The notes beneath the pieces are model-generated. The model saw only the letters and a list, made by a program, of their open reading frames with translations, did no database searches and was not told where the DNA came from. Below are positions 40,793 to 49,573 of a stretch of DNA of 64,000 bases, one piece after another; the first letter of the stretch is position 1; every line of letters starts with the position of its first letter. The position numbers and the translations under genes are program-made. The DNA lies in contig NZ_SMZP01000005.1 in NCBI RefSeq assembly GCF_013181195.1, positions 408,887 through 472,886 of the forward strand, written 5' to 3'. The DNA comes from Caulobacter sp. RHG1. Its GTDB lineage: Bacteria; Pseudomonadota; Alphaproteobacteria; Caulobacterales; Caulobacteraceae.

Positions 40793-41499
40793 GGGATTTG
40801 CGCCTGGTCTTCTTCCGCTGTTTCGCTCAGCGGGGCGGTTTCGGGATCGCGGCGGTAACGCACGACCTGGAACCCAAGGGGATTGATCAGTCGGTCTTCG
40901 AAAGTCATCGGCGCGTCGCTGAACCGATAGGAGACGATGGAAACCCAGGCCTGAGGCTTTTGCGCCATGCCGTCGGCGTCGCGGCGGTAGGTCTCGAACC
41001 GGACAAGCACCTTCTGATGGCCAATGGGCGAGAGGCTCTTGATCCGGGCCTCGACGACGGCCGTCGACGGATAGGCGTTGGCCGGGTTGTTCGGATTGTT
41101 CGGCTGCATGAGCGCCACGTATTCCTGGCGCGCGCTTTCGGCCGACCACAGAGAGACGCGTTTGTAAGCCGCCGCGACATCCGCCAGATCAAAGTGCTCG
41201 CGATCGGTCACATACCGAGCGATGAAGGCGCGGGTCAGGGCGTCATTGGGCGCGATGTCACGCCGTCCATCCGCATTAAGCACCTCGACATAGCCGGTCT
41301 GGCGATCGACGAGGATCGGAACGGCGCTGGAGGACTTGAGAGGCGCAAGCGCGAGCAACGCCAAGGCCTCGAGGATGGCGATCACCAACGCGCCGATCGC
41401 GAACATGCGCGTCAGCCGCAGGGTCGAGCGCAGGGCCGCGTGCTGTTCGACGGCCCAGCTCGTCGCCTGCGGGTAGTAGGAGGCTCGCTCCTTGCTCAT
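40789..41499 (-). CDS. virB8: Type IV secretion inner-membrane protein VirB8
   Basis: A 236-residue bitopic protein: short cytoplasmic leader, one membrane helix (MFAIGALVIAILEALALLALAPL, about 32-54) and a periplasmic NTF2-like domain with ARYVTDREHFDLADVAAAYKRVSLWSAE and VSIVSYRFSDAP. VirB8 nucleates assembly between VirB6 and the core complex. It overlaps both neighbours by four bases. Confidence 0.9.
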   Translation of the reverse strand: MSKERASYYPQATSWAVEQHAALRSTLRLTRMFAIGALVIAILEALALLALAPLKSSSAVPILVDRQTGYVEVLNADGRRDIAPNDALTRAFIARYVTDREHFDLADVAAAYKRVSLWSAESARQEYVALMQPNNPNNPANAYPSTAVVEARIKSLSPIGHQKVLVRFETYRRDADGMAQKPQAWVSIVSYRFSDAPMTFEDRLINPLGFQVVRYRRDPETAPLSETAEEDQAQIP

Positions 41500-42596
41500 G
41501 ATCTTTTTCCGAGTCGAGACGGAACGCGGCGCGACCGTGTTTTGATCGAACGGCGCGTTCCAAGCGTGTCGGCGTGCGCGGCGCGCTCGGTGGCGGTCGC
41601 GAAAGCGGAGCCGTTGAAATGCGCCGCTCTGGGGACGGGGGGATCGCTTGTCCGATCGCGCCGGACTTGGGCGAGCATCGCCTGGGCCACCTGTTGCGCC
41701 CGCCCATGCTCGGTCAGCATGGCGCTGTCCGGATGAGCGCCACCTCGCCCCTCGGGGCCAGCAGAGACACGGCTTTCGTGGGCAAGCGCCAGCTGTGGAA
41801 GCCTAAAGCGGGCGAAACGGAAACAGCACGCGACCCCGACCATGGCCGCTGGCGCGATCCAGCCCACCAGGCCAAACACCGGCGCAGTCGATGCGAAGTC
41901 CGCGCCGACGTCCCGCGCCATCTCAGCCTTGATGAAATCATATTCCAGGGTGGTGATGATCAGCACCGCCGCCGAACCCAAGAGAACGCCCACAAGGCTC
42001 CGCGCCCAGCCCTCGACCAAGCCCAAGGTCGTATCAAAAAGGGCCAAGGGGATCAGAAGGGGGCCAAGGCCCAGAAGGACTCCGGCGATCAGCCGCAGCG
42101 CCAGCCACGCGGTGGTGGTCGATGGGCGCAGCTCGCCGGCGCCGCGCGGAGCTGAACCCGACGCTTGCGGAGGGCTAGACACGTTGGTGACGCGCTCGGC
42201 GGCACGGTCATCGCGCAACGCCTTCGCCGCTTGGGCCGGCGTGAGCGGCTTCAGCCCGGCGGGCCCCAAGACCGCTGCGGCGATCTCGGGCGGCCCCCGT
42301 AGCACGAGCGCCTGAACCATGGACTGGTAGCTGGCCCAACTCGACGCCAAGGCGATGACGAGGCCCACGCGCGCAGCCGCCAAGACGGCGGCCCGCGCAT
42401 CGTGGGTCTGACCCAACATCATGCGATAGCCGATCAGCGCGACATAGAGCAGAAGACATCCGCTCAGCAGCCCCGTCGCCAAGGCGCCGCCCTGGGCTTC
42501 GAAGCCCGCGCGGCTGGCGGCGTCGGCGTGGCATTCGACATAGTCGCTGAGCCGCCCCAAGAGGGAGGGGTCTGGACTGTGGCACGCGCTGGTCAT
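41496..42596 (-). CDS. virB6: Type IV secretion polytopic channel protein VirB6
   Basis: A 366-residue TrbL/VirB6 protein with about six membrane helices between residues 35 and 270; the hallmark central aromatic region lies near LEYDFIKAEMARDVG. A central Pro/Ser loop (SSPPQASGSAPRGAG) separates two helix groups, and the last 90 residues are polar and basic. It forms the inner-membrane path. No virB5 or virB7 gene intervenes before virB4, unlike the Agrobacterium order. Confidence 0.87.
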   Translation of the reverse strand: MTSACHSPDPSLLGRLSDYVECHADAASRAGFEAQGGALATGLLSGCLLLYVALIGYRMMLGQTHDARAAVLAAARVGLVIALASSWASYQSMVQALVLRGPPEIAAAVLGPAGLKPLTPAQAAKALRDDRAAERVTNVSSPPQASGSAPRGAGELRPSTTTAWLALRLIAGVLLGLGPLLIPLALFDTTLGLVEGWARSLVGVLLGSAAVLIITTLEYDFIKAEMARDVGADFASTAPVFGLVGWIAPAAMVGVACCFRFARFRLPQLALAHESRVSAGPEGRGGAHPDSAMLTEHGRAQQVAQAMLAQVRRDRTSDPPVPRAAHFNGSAFATATERAAHADTLGTRRSIKTRSRRVPSRLGKRS

Positions 42597-44956
42597 GCGA
42601 CGGCCAGCAGTTCGCGCATCCAGGCCTCGGGCGCATCGCCCGTTCTGGTGCGGATTTCATCCAGGAGACGCACCGTGCGCTCGCGCCCCGACAGGATGGT
42701 GAGCATCTCCCCCTCCCCTTCGAGATCCAGGCGAACGACGGCGCTCTTGCCGCCTTGCTTGATCAGGAAGCAACGGGCCTCCGAAGGCAGCGCCCGCACC
42801 AGATCAAACTCGTAGGGCGTCAGCCCAAATCCGCCGACATAGTCGCGGCTCTGCCCCTTGGGATTGGGCATGAAGATCTGCGTGGCCGCCTGCTCCACGA
42901 TGTCTGCGGCGATCTCGCTCTTGAGCGCGTCCTCGGCGCTTTGGGTCACAAAGCCGATCAGCCCGTTGCGCTTGCGAATGGTCTTTTCCCAATCGCGGAT
43001 CCGGCTGCGGAAGGCCGGATCGTCCAGGGCTTTCCAGGCTTCTTCGATCACGATGATGGCCGGCGCCCCGTCCAAGCGCTCTTCGACCCGGTGGAACAGA
43101 TACATCATCGCCGGCGAGCGCAGGCTCGGGTCGTCCAAGACCCGGGTCATGTCGAAGCCGAGAATGCGGGCGTTCGGATCGATGGCGTCCACGGCGTTGT
43201 CGAAGAGCCAGGCGTGCTCGCCCTTTCCGAACCAGGGGCGCAGCCGCGCATGGAGATCCCGGCCATGCGGGCGCTCACCGCCGCGCAGAAGGTCGGCGAA
43301 GGCGCCGAGCCGGCGCAGATGCGGCGGGGCGGCGAAGTTGGCGGCGACCGCGTCTTCGATCCGGGCGACATCTTCGGGATCGAGCGCGCCGCCGTCCGCC
43401 ACCAGCGCCGCGATCCAGCTGGTCAGAAAGCGCCGGTCTCGCGCCGTATCGGGGAGGGCCAGCGGATTGAGCCCGGAAGGCTCCCCGGGCCGCAGCACAT
43501 TGTAGCGACCGCCGATCGCGCGGAGGAACAGCTCCGCCCCCCGATCCTTGTCGAAAAACATGATCTGGGGATCAAACCGCCGAGCCTGGGCCAGCAGGAA
43601 GTTCAGCACCACCGTCTTGCCCGAGCCCGACGGCCCAATGACGGTGAAATTGCCCAGATCGCCGTGGTGGAAGTTGAAGAGATAGGGGCTGGCGGCCGTG
43701 GTCTCCAGCACGCTGACCGGCGCGGCCCAATGCAGGCCGTCGCGCCGCCCCATCGAGAAGTTGTGACTGGACGCCAGGCCCGCGAAGTTGCGGGTCGAGA
43801 TCAGGGCGCGTCGCGTGATATAGCTGGTGTTGCCGGGGAACTGGGCCCAGAAGGCCGGCTCCAGGCCGATGTCCTCGCGCACGGCGATCATGCCCAGATC
43901 GGCCAAGGCGGCCTGGACCTCGGCCACGGCCTCGTCCAGGCGAGGAAGGCTGTCAGCGCGGATCGTGATCGTTAAGTGGTGCTCGCCGAAGGCCGCGCGA
44001 CCGGCGGCCAGATCGTCCCTGGCGATCGCCAGTTCGTCGCGCAGGCTGAGCGCCTCATCGTCGGCGGCGCGCATCCGGCGAAGGGTGGTGTTGACGCGAT
44101 CCGACGCGGTCGCCCGATCGACGAAGGCGAAACTCTGGCTCAGCGCCATCTCGACCGGCAGGCGTAGCAGCTCGTCGAGCATTCCGGGCGTCGAAGCGCC
44201 AGGATAGTCCTTCAGGGATATCACCGCGGCGAAGGTGCGCTCGCCGCCGACGCCGGGCGAGAACTCCAGGGCCTGACGCCCGACATGCAGCCGGCGATAG
44301 GCCAGGTGGTCGCCGATATCGCCCGACGGCAGCTTCACGGGACGCTGCTCGCCGTTGAGCAGAAGGAAGAGGAATTCCAGGATTTCCGACTGCGGGCCAC
44401 CCGGCGCGTCGTAGGCGCCGAGCGCGCGGGCGCCGTAGGCGGAGAGGCTGGCGATCAGCGCGTCGCGCGCGGCCGACAACGCCTTGACCTCGGTGGCAAG
44501 CGTCGCCTGGGCGGTGATGTCGGCGCCCAGCAACGGCGCGGCCAGCCACTGGGCCCAGCGGCCGCGCCCCCGCAGGGGTCGCCGGACGATGGAGATGAAG
44601 AGGTCGTTCTGAAAGCGCGGGCGCCCGTTCATCCTCTGCGTCCAGGCCGTATCCAGGGCCTGACTGAACGGATCGGGAAAGACTCCGGGCTGGACGGGAT
44701 CGGCCGGGCGCCGGACGACATGATGGTGGATCGCAAACCGCGAAGACGCCAGAGCGCGCAGGGTCGCGTCGCGCAGCTGTTTGCTATGGTTGAGATCGTC
44801 GCTGTCGGAGGTCTCGAAAGGCAGGCCGTCCAGACGGATGACCTGCATCAGGCCGCCGTCGCGCAGCATCAGCGTCGTATCGTCGATCTGCGCCAGATAG
44901 GGCAGATGACCGCCGATCGTCGGCTCTCGCCGCCAGAGAGAGAGGCCAGAGCTCAT
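42593..44956 (-). CDS. virB4: Type IV secretion ATPase VirB4
   Basis: A 787-residue ATPase. The N-terminal CagE/TrbE/VirB domain is followed by the motor domain with Walker A GPSGSGKTVVLNFLL (about residue 440) and Walker B in APAIIVIEEAWKALDD; RKRNGLIGFVTQSAEDAL is the conserved arm after it. It energises pilus assembly and substrate transfer. Both ends overlap neighbouring genes by four bases, so the operon is tightly coupled. Confidence 0.93.
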   Translation of the reverse strand: MSSGLSLWRREPTIGGHLPYLAQIDDTTLMLRDGGLMQVIRLDGLPFETSDSDDLNHSKQLRDATLRALASSRFAIHHHVVRRPADPVQPGVFPDPFSQALDTAWTQRMNGRPRFQNDLFISIVRRPLRGRGRWAQWLAAPLLGADITAQATLATEVKALSAARDALIASLSAYGARALGAYDAPGGPQSEILEFLFLLLNGEQRPVKLPSGDIGDHLAYRRLHVGRQALEFSPGVGGERTFAAVISLKDYPGASTPGMLDELLRLPVEMALSQSFAFVDRATASDRVNTTLRRMRAADDEALSLRDELAIARDDLAAGRAAFGEHHLTITIRADSLPRLDEAVAEVQAALADLGMIAVREDIGLEPAFWAQFPGNTSYITRRALISTRNFAGLASSHNFSMGRRDGLHWAAPVSVLETTAASPYLFNFHHGDLGNFTVIGPSGSGKTVVLNFLLAQARRFDPQIMFFDKDRGAELFLRAIGGRYNVLRPGEPSGLNPLALPDTARDRRFLTSWIAALVADGGALDPEDVARIEDAVAANFAAPPHLRRLGAFADLLRGGERPHGRDLHARLRPWFGKGEHAWLFDNAVDAIDPNARILGFDMTRVLDDPSLRSPAMMYLFHRVEERLDGAPAIIVIEEAWKALDDPAFRSRIRDWEKTIRKRNGLIGFVTQSAEDALKSEIAADIVEQAATQIFMPNPKGQSRDYVGGFGLTPYEFDLVRALPSEARCFLIKQGGKSAVVRLDLEGEGEMLTILSGRERTVRLLDEIRTRTGDAPEAWMRELLAVA

Positions 44957-45237
44957 GGTCGGTAGGAATTGCAGCCCCAGAGGGACCAGGTCGGACTACG
45001 CGGGCACTTGGTCGCGCGGATGCGCCAGATCTCGAAGATGCGAGGCTCGCGCAGGCAAGCGGCCAAGCCCAGCAGATGGAAGAGGCCGGACGCCACAAGA
45101 GCCCAGGGCGACTTGAACAGGATGAAGAGCTCGGTGGTCACGATCAGGTTGAGGATGACCATGCTGTAGGTCACCCCCCCGAGCATCTGGGGCCGGGTCA
45201 GTCCCGTGAAGATCACGTCCCGCTCGAGCGCGCTCAC
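44953..45237 (-). CDS. virB3: Type IV secretion protein VirB3
   Basis: A 94-residue membrane protein starting at GTG 45237. VFTGLTRPQM-type entry (DVIFTGLTRPQMLGG) precedes two hydrophobic helices (TYSMVILNLIVTTELFILF and WALVASGLFHLLGLAACL) and the conserved REPRIFEIWRIRATKC segment. VirB3 associates with VirB4 and pilus biogenesis. The longer frame to 45333 is antisense to virB2 coding and rejected. Confidence 0.87.
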   Translation of the reverse strand: MSALERDVIFTGLTRPQMLGGVTYSMVILNLIVTTELFILFKSPWALVASGLFHLLGLAACLREPRIFEIWRIRATKCPRSPTWSLWGCNSYRP

Positions 45238-45238
45238 C

Positions 45239-45556
45239 TCAGTAGCCCGAAACCGTGGCCGCCGACTGAATGCCGGCCACGATGCTGGCCGCGCCGAAGA
45301 GGACGAAGCATCCCAGGATGACCGTCGCGCCATAGCGCCAGTTGAGGCGGCCCGTCAGCATCATGAAGCCGACCGCCGCGATGGCCACGACCGCCACGAC
45401 GGTGGCGACCGTCCCCAGCAAGGTGCCTTGCACCCACTGCAGCGCCCCGATGATCGGGCCCGCTCCCGCAGGATCGGCATAGGTCTGAGCGAACGCCGCG
45501 GCTGGCGCCAGCGTCAAGCTGCCGCTGAGGACGGCGAGAGAAGCTAGGATACGCAT
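45239..45556 (-). CDS. virB2: Type IV secretion major pilin VirB2
   Basis: A 105-residue TrbC/VirB2 pilin precursor. A signal peptide ends near AAAFAQTYAD, and the mature part has two hydrophobic helices (GTLLGTVATVVAVVAIAAVGFMML and VILGCFVLFGAASIV) joined by a short basic loop (TGRLNWRYG). First gene of the minus-strand cluster; the 85 bases upstream (to 45641) include a GGGAGGAG ribosome region and must hold the promoter. Confidence 0.9.
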   Translation of the reverse strand: MRILASLAVLSGSLTLAPAAAFAQTYADPAGAGPIIGALQWVQGTLLGTVATVVAVVAIAAVGFMMLTGRLNWRYGATVILGCFVLFGAASIVAGIQSAATVSGY

Positions 45557-45641
45557 TGAGGCTCTTCCATAGCCGGGAGGAGAAGACGAACCGAATCGAC
45601 CTCAGGGTCGGGCTTTCATCTATATTTGCCGCATGATACTT

Positions 45642-46637
45642 TTACGGCAGTCGCGGAGTTGCGGAGGTTTTATAGAGAGCCCCACCCTTGCGCCGCCCCC
45701 TCTTCTCAAGATAGCGCAGAATATACTCAGGGCGGTCCGTCATGATGACATTAGCGCCAAGATCGAGCAGCCTGCCCCAGCCCGCGTCTGGATCGCTCAT
45801 CGAGACCTGATCGCTGAAGCCGCCGCTCCACTGCGGCTGCACCGCCACGGCCATCACCGGCCGACCCTTCAGGCGCGGATCGCCGGCGATGCGCTTGAAA
45901 TAGTCGGGGGTGAGGAACGGCAGTTCGTAGCCGCTGCCCTTGTGGGCCTCCAACGTGTCGAGCCGCTGGATCGGATCCGCAGCCCCCTCCCAGATGATCG
46001 GCCACATCGTCACGCCGGCCGGCAGGGCCAGCGTGTCCAGCACGTGCTTGGACGCCAGCTTGCCGTGGCTGAAATTGTCCGGAACCTTCAGCAGGATCTG
46101 GTCCAGGACCCCCTCCTCGGCCGCGATCGTCAGCGACTTGGCCAGCAGGGTCTCGAAGTTCGCCGCCAGAGACGGCTTCATCTCCAGATTGATCATCACC
46201 TTGCCCTTGGCGGCGAGGTAGTAGGCGCGCAGGGTGGTCACCGGGGTGGTGGTCACCGCCGCGCCCGCCCCCCCTTGGCCATCGCGCAAGCGCAACGCCG
46301 CCATATCCGCCAGAGTCAGGTCGTTGACGTAGCCCCAGCCGTTGGTGGTGCGGTTGACGGTGTCATCGTGCATCACGATCAACTCACCGTCCTTGGTGCT
46401 GCGTACGTCGTTCTCGACCACCTCGACGCCCAGCTTGGCGCAGGCGTCGATGGCTTCGGGCGAATTCTCCGGCGCCGCCGAAAAGCAGGCGCGGTGGGCC
46501 ACCACGATCACATGGCCGGGCGGCGGATGTAGCACCCGCTCGCGCAGGGCGGCGAAGTCAGCGGTCTGGGCGGCGGCCACGGCCGGGACGAGCAGAAGAA
46601 GCGCCGCACCCAGCAGCGCCCCGATGTTGCTGACCAT
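45642..46637 (-). CDS. Glycerophosphodiester phosphodiesterase, secreted
   Basis: A 331-residue GDPD TIM-barrel enzyme with a signal peptide (GALLGAALLLLVPAVAAAQ). Catalytic landmarks are all present: VVAHRACFSAAPENSPEAI (His-Arg and Glu-Asn), VVENDVRSTKDG (Glu, Asp) and VMHDDTVNRTT (His-Asp). It should release glycerol-3-phosphate and an alcohol from glycerophosphodiesters in the periplasm. The start at 46637 sits at the signal peptide; the frame to 46988 is rejected. It ends 85 bp before the virB2 start on the same strand and so could read into that operon. Confidence 0.88.
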   Translation of the reverse strand: MVSNIGALLGAALLLLVPAVAAAQTADFAALRERVLHPPPGHVIVVAHRACFSAAPENSPEAIDACAKLGVEVVENDVRSTKDGELIVMHDDTVNRTTNGWGYVNDLTLADMAALRLRDGQGGAGAAVTTTPVTTLRAYYLAAKGKVMINLEMKPSLAANFETLLAKSLTIAAEEGVLDQILLKVPDNFSHGKLASKHVLDTLALPAGVTMWPIIWEGAADPIQRLDTLEAHKGSGYELPFLTPDYFKRIAGDPRLKGRPVMAVAVQPQWSGGFSDQVSMSDPDAGWGRLLDLGANVIMTDRPEYILRYLEKRGRRKGGALYKTSATPRLP

Positions 46638-46730
46638 GTCTCTAATCCTATGTAAACGTAGTGTCGGATGCGCGTGCGCCGCGAAGCAAGCGCGACCGGC
46701 CACTAAGGTATGATTGACGGTGTCGTACTG

Positions 46731-46768
46731 CCGGGCTCTGGCGGATATCCCCTTCCGCCAGAGCCCGG
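46731..46768. terminator. 15-bp perfect inverted repeat in the 46638-46954 spacer
   Basis: CCGGGCTCTGGCGGA (46731-46745) and its exact complement (46754-46768) enclose an eight-base loop, a very stable hairpin without a T-run. It lies between the 125-residue gene and the phosphodiesterase on the minus strand, so it may stop transcription of the former. The rest of this 317-bp gap shows nothing recognisable. Confidence 0.5.
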
Positions 46769-46954
46769 GACACGGATGCGCTTTCCCAGGACGGTAGCCC
46801 AGCATGACGCCAACGGACCAATTCAAGGCGAGCGCCGGTCCGCCCATCGGCACTTTGCGGCTGCGTGCGGCCCAGACCAAGCGCCGGATGTGAGGCCGAG
46901 AGACCCATAGTGGCAGAAGCAGCCGGCCGTTGATTGGAAAGCCCCCCCGTTTAT

Positions 46955-47332
46955 CTACCCACCCTTCATTTCCATGCCCCAGAGCCACGTGTTGCCGTCC
47001 CGTGAACTATGTAAGCATTGATTGAACATAAATCGGACAAGAGCTTTGGATAACATCGCAGACACCGCCATGGACTCCAGAGAGCGAGCCTCGGCTGCGG
47101 TGCGCATATCTTGCAATCCTTTAGTCGAGACTCTCTGCTCAGCCCCATCGACATCCCGATATATTATCACAAGTATAGGATAGTCTTTCTCGTAAATATC
47201 ACCGTGATTTACCTGAGTTATATAACCCTCTTTTAGTCCACAATATTGCTTAACTTGAGCCTCAGATTGGGAAGGCGCCAGTATCGCCAACACACCAAAT
47301 GCTGCAATCAGACTAGCGTTGAGAGTTCTCAT
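46955..47332 (-). CDS. Small secreted hypothetical protein, low GC
   Basis: A 125-residue protein with a signal peptide (LNASLIAAFGVLAILAPSQSEAQ) and a small mature domain with two well-separated Cys (KQYCGLKEGY, FNQCLHSS) that could bond. Codon use is distinctly AT-richer than neighbours (many ATA, TTT and AAT codons), pointing to a foreign source. No family recognised. A 149-bp AT-rich gap separates it from the next gene. Confidence 0.6.
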   Translation of the reverse strand: MRTLNASLIAAFGVLAILAPSQSEAQVKQYCGLKEGYITQVNHGDIYEKDYPILVIIYRDVDGAEQRVSTKGLQDMRTAAEARSLESMAVSAMLSKALVRFMFNQCLHSSRDGNTWLWGMEMKGG

Positions 47333-47481
47333 CTGTACAATCTCCTTTTACGATAGATGCAATATTTGACTACGAATGATTTTCCGCGCAGATAGATTTT
47401 CGGACAGAAGCACAACTTACAATTATATTGTCATGGTAATTTCTTCCAGAAATTGTCTCTCTAAATCAGCAATTATCCTCA

Positions 47482-48138
47482 CTAGTCAGCAACTAGAGCC
47501 GGCCCGAATATGGCAGCCCTCACCCTTTCTTCATATAGAAATGGGCCTGGCGGACTATCGTAAGGATAGCTGATCCATTTCGCGTATTTGTTCTTTACAT
47601 CATCCATCAGGTCACTGAGCTTTCCGTAGGACACCTTGTTACCTATTTGATTGTTGAGATGCCCCCTGTAGACCTTCTCGGGCGCCCCGAAGAAAGCAAC
47701 CGTGCTGTAGACAGGGCTGCGGTCAAAGTTGCCACTGTCCGATGTCCTGGCCTCGACCCAGATGAAGTTCGCCGTAAACGCCACCCGCCACTTGGTCTTG
47801 GCCGCTGGACTGCTGCTCGGGAACATCCGGTCCAAAGAGTCAATGACGACGTCCTGACCAATCAGGCCGGGCGTCACCGTGTTTGTTATGGTGAACTTGA
47901 TCGACCCTCGCCCGTTCGGGTGAACATTCAATTCATAGATGGAGCCGCCTTCAGTGTGATAGAATACCTCACCAGCACTTCCTGAGGTTTCATAGTCGAC
48001 CACAACCAGATCGTCGTCGGGCTGCTTCTGAGCGTAAAGCCGCGTGTCCAGTTTGCTCGGATAGGCGCTCGCGTAAGCCGGCGCCAGAACCAGCACCACG
48101 GCGATCGCGGCCTTGGTCATAAGATGGTTCATGGTCAC
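47482..48138 (-). CDS. Secreted hypothetical protein
   Basis: A 218-residue protein with a signal peptide (KAAIAVVLVLAPAYASAYPS). The mature part is rich in beta-type segments (DDDLVVVDYETSGSAGEVFYH, IKFTITNTVTPGLIGQDVVIDSL, WRVAFTANFIWVEART) and ends in a helical region. No domain recognised. Its ATG overlaps the stop of the upstream phosphodiesterase-like gene by four bases, so the pair is coupled and may act together in the periplasm. Confidence 0.65.
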   Translation of the reverse strand: MTMNHLMTKAAIAVVLVLAPAYASAYPSKLDTRLYAQKQPDDDLVVVDYETSGSAGEVFYHTEGGSIYELNVHPNGRGSIKFTITNTVTPGLIGQDVVIDSLDRMFPSSSPAAKTKWRVAFTANFIWVEARTSDSGNFDRSPVYSTVAFFGAPEKVYRGHLNNQIGNKVSYGKLSDLMDDVKNKYAKWISYPYDSPPGPFLYEERVRAAIFGPALVAD

Positions 48139-49517
48139 TTTTCCTCTGCCTTGACCGCCGAGAACGGCTGCGGACCTGAGATCTGGAACTGGCTGTACAT
48201 GTCGGGACGATCAGTGATCACCGCTGCATAAAGCGGTGAGCCATAGCCGGTGCCATTGGAGGACGCCGCGTAGCCCAGTGTGACGAACGGATTGCCCCGC
48301 TGATCGTCTTCCCAGGCTCCCTTACCCACCGTATTGCCGAGGAATTTCCAGTTGTACTCGCGGCCCAGCGTGCCCTTGTCGCCGGCCGGATCAATGCTCC
48401 AGATCGCCGAGCGCTTGCAGAGCCAGGACTTGGCGGGACAGTTGCTGGTTTGCCTGGCCGCGAAATCGATCAGGCCCTGGTACGTAACACCTTGCACGGT
48501 GAACGGGTTGGAAGCCCAGTGCGCGCTGTTATAGAGCTGGATTTCGTAGGTAATGATCTGCTTGGAATCATTGGTGGCTTGCCGCCACGCCGCCGCCGCG
48601 CCGGTCACTGTGCTGATTTCTGACGCTTTGTCACTGTCGGTGCACGGCCCCTGGTCCTTACTCTTCATGCAAGCCGCTTTGTTAACAATCGGACTCCATA
48701 GGAAGCGGCCAGCAAATATACTTTCGAAATCGACGGGGCCGAAATAAGCTGTTGAACTATTGTAATTGTACGTCGTTTTAATTGCCACATTCTCGAGAGC
48801 ATCAACCTCTCTCGCGACCTGAAGCACCCTTCCTATTATTCTCGAATATTGATCATCCTCCTGGGATGACGGCGAGAGACTCGGAACCTTCGGGTCGATC
48901 ATCAGCAGCACCTGATTGGCCTTCGCCCAGTTGACCACGTCCTTGATATTGGCCAGAGCGTTTGACGGCAGCGTGTTCGCGGAGCCGTCCCGCAACCGCA
49001 TGCTGAACTGGCCAAGCTGCTGCGCGGTGAACTGACAAGGCTGGTCATTGACATTTCCGCCGGCGGCCAGCATCGAGAAATAGTGTCCGACGAACACCTC
49101 AGTATAGGCGTCCGGACAGGCCGGCCCGGCCATGGCCGCGTCGATTTCCAGCACGCGATAGCCGGCGCCCAGAGCGGCCTTGAACGCAGCCATCGTGTTT
49201 TCCGCCACAGTAGTTTTGCTGCCACCCGCGCCTCCCCAGAGCCCCCGATGCGGGATCGGAACGAGGTCGGAGGACCGGGCATTATTCCAGTCGGTAATCA
49301 TCAGACGATTGATGGCGCCGCAAAGAAGCCTTGTGGAGACGCTCGCCTGCCCCTCCTGGGTGTAGCATCTATGTCTAGGGTCGTAGACATCGGCCGTGTT
49401 TATCAGCCGTCCGTACATATAGATGTTTGTCGATATAGGCGGAGCCGCCCAGGCCAACGCGGGAGTGGCCAGTATTGCGATCGCGACGAACGACGATGAT
49501 AATTTCCTTGGTAACAT
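48135..49517 (-). CDS. Glycerophosphodiester phosphodiesterase-family protein, divergent
   Basis: A 460-residue secreted protein (signal peptide SFVAIAILATPALAWA). The GDPD pattern is visible: PHRGLWGG (His-Arg), ENTMAAFKAALGAGYRVLEIDAAM (Glu-Asn, Glu, Asp) and VFVGHYFSML where the second catalytic His is kept but the following Asp is Tyr. Long inserts with several Cys (CYTQEGQ, CPDAY, CMKSKDQGPCT) make it larger than the usual 250-330 residues. It may be a phosphodiesterase with altered substrate or a phospholipase-D-like toxin relative. The C-terminus has the family's VITDRPDMY. Confidence 0.7.
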   Translation of the reverse strand: MLPRKLSSSFVAIAILATPALAWAAPPISTNIYMYGRLINTADVYDPRHRCYTQEGQASVSTRLLCGAINRLMITDWNNARSSDLVPIPHRGLWGGAGGSKTTVAENTMAAFKAALGAGYRVLEIDAAMAGPACPDAYTEVFVGHYFSMLAAGGNVNDQPCQFTAQQLGQFSMRLRDGSANTLPSNALANIKDVVNWAKANQVLLMIDPKVPSLSPSSQEDDQYSRIIGRVLQVAREVDALENVAIKTTYNYNSSTAYFGPVDFESIFAGRFLWSPIVNKAACMKSKDQGPCTDSDKASEISTVTGAAAAWRQATNDSKQIITYEIQLYNSAHWASNPFTVQGVTYQGLIDFAARQTSNCPAKSWLCKRSAIWSIDPAGDKGTLGREYNWKFLGNTVGKGAWEDDQRGNPFVTLGYAASSNGTGYGSPLYAAVITDRPDMYSQFQISGPQPFSAVKAEEK

Positions 49518-49573
49518 TTTCGCCTACGGATCCACCCTGTTGATCTGAACGATTTTTTATCACTGCTGCGGCC

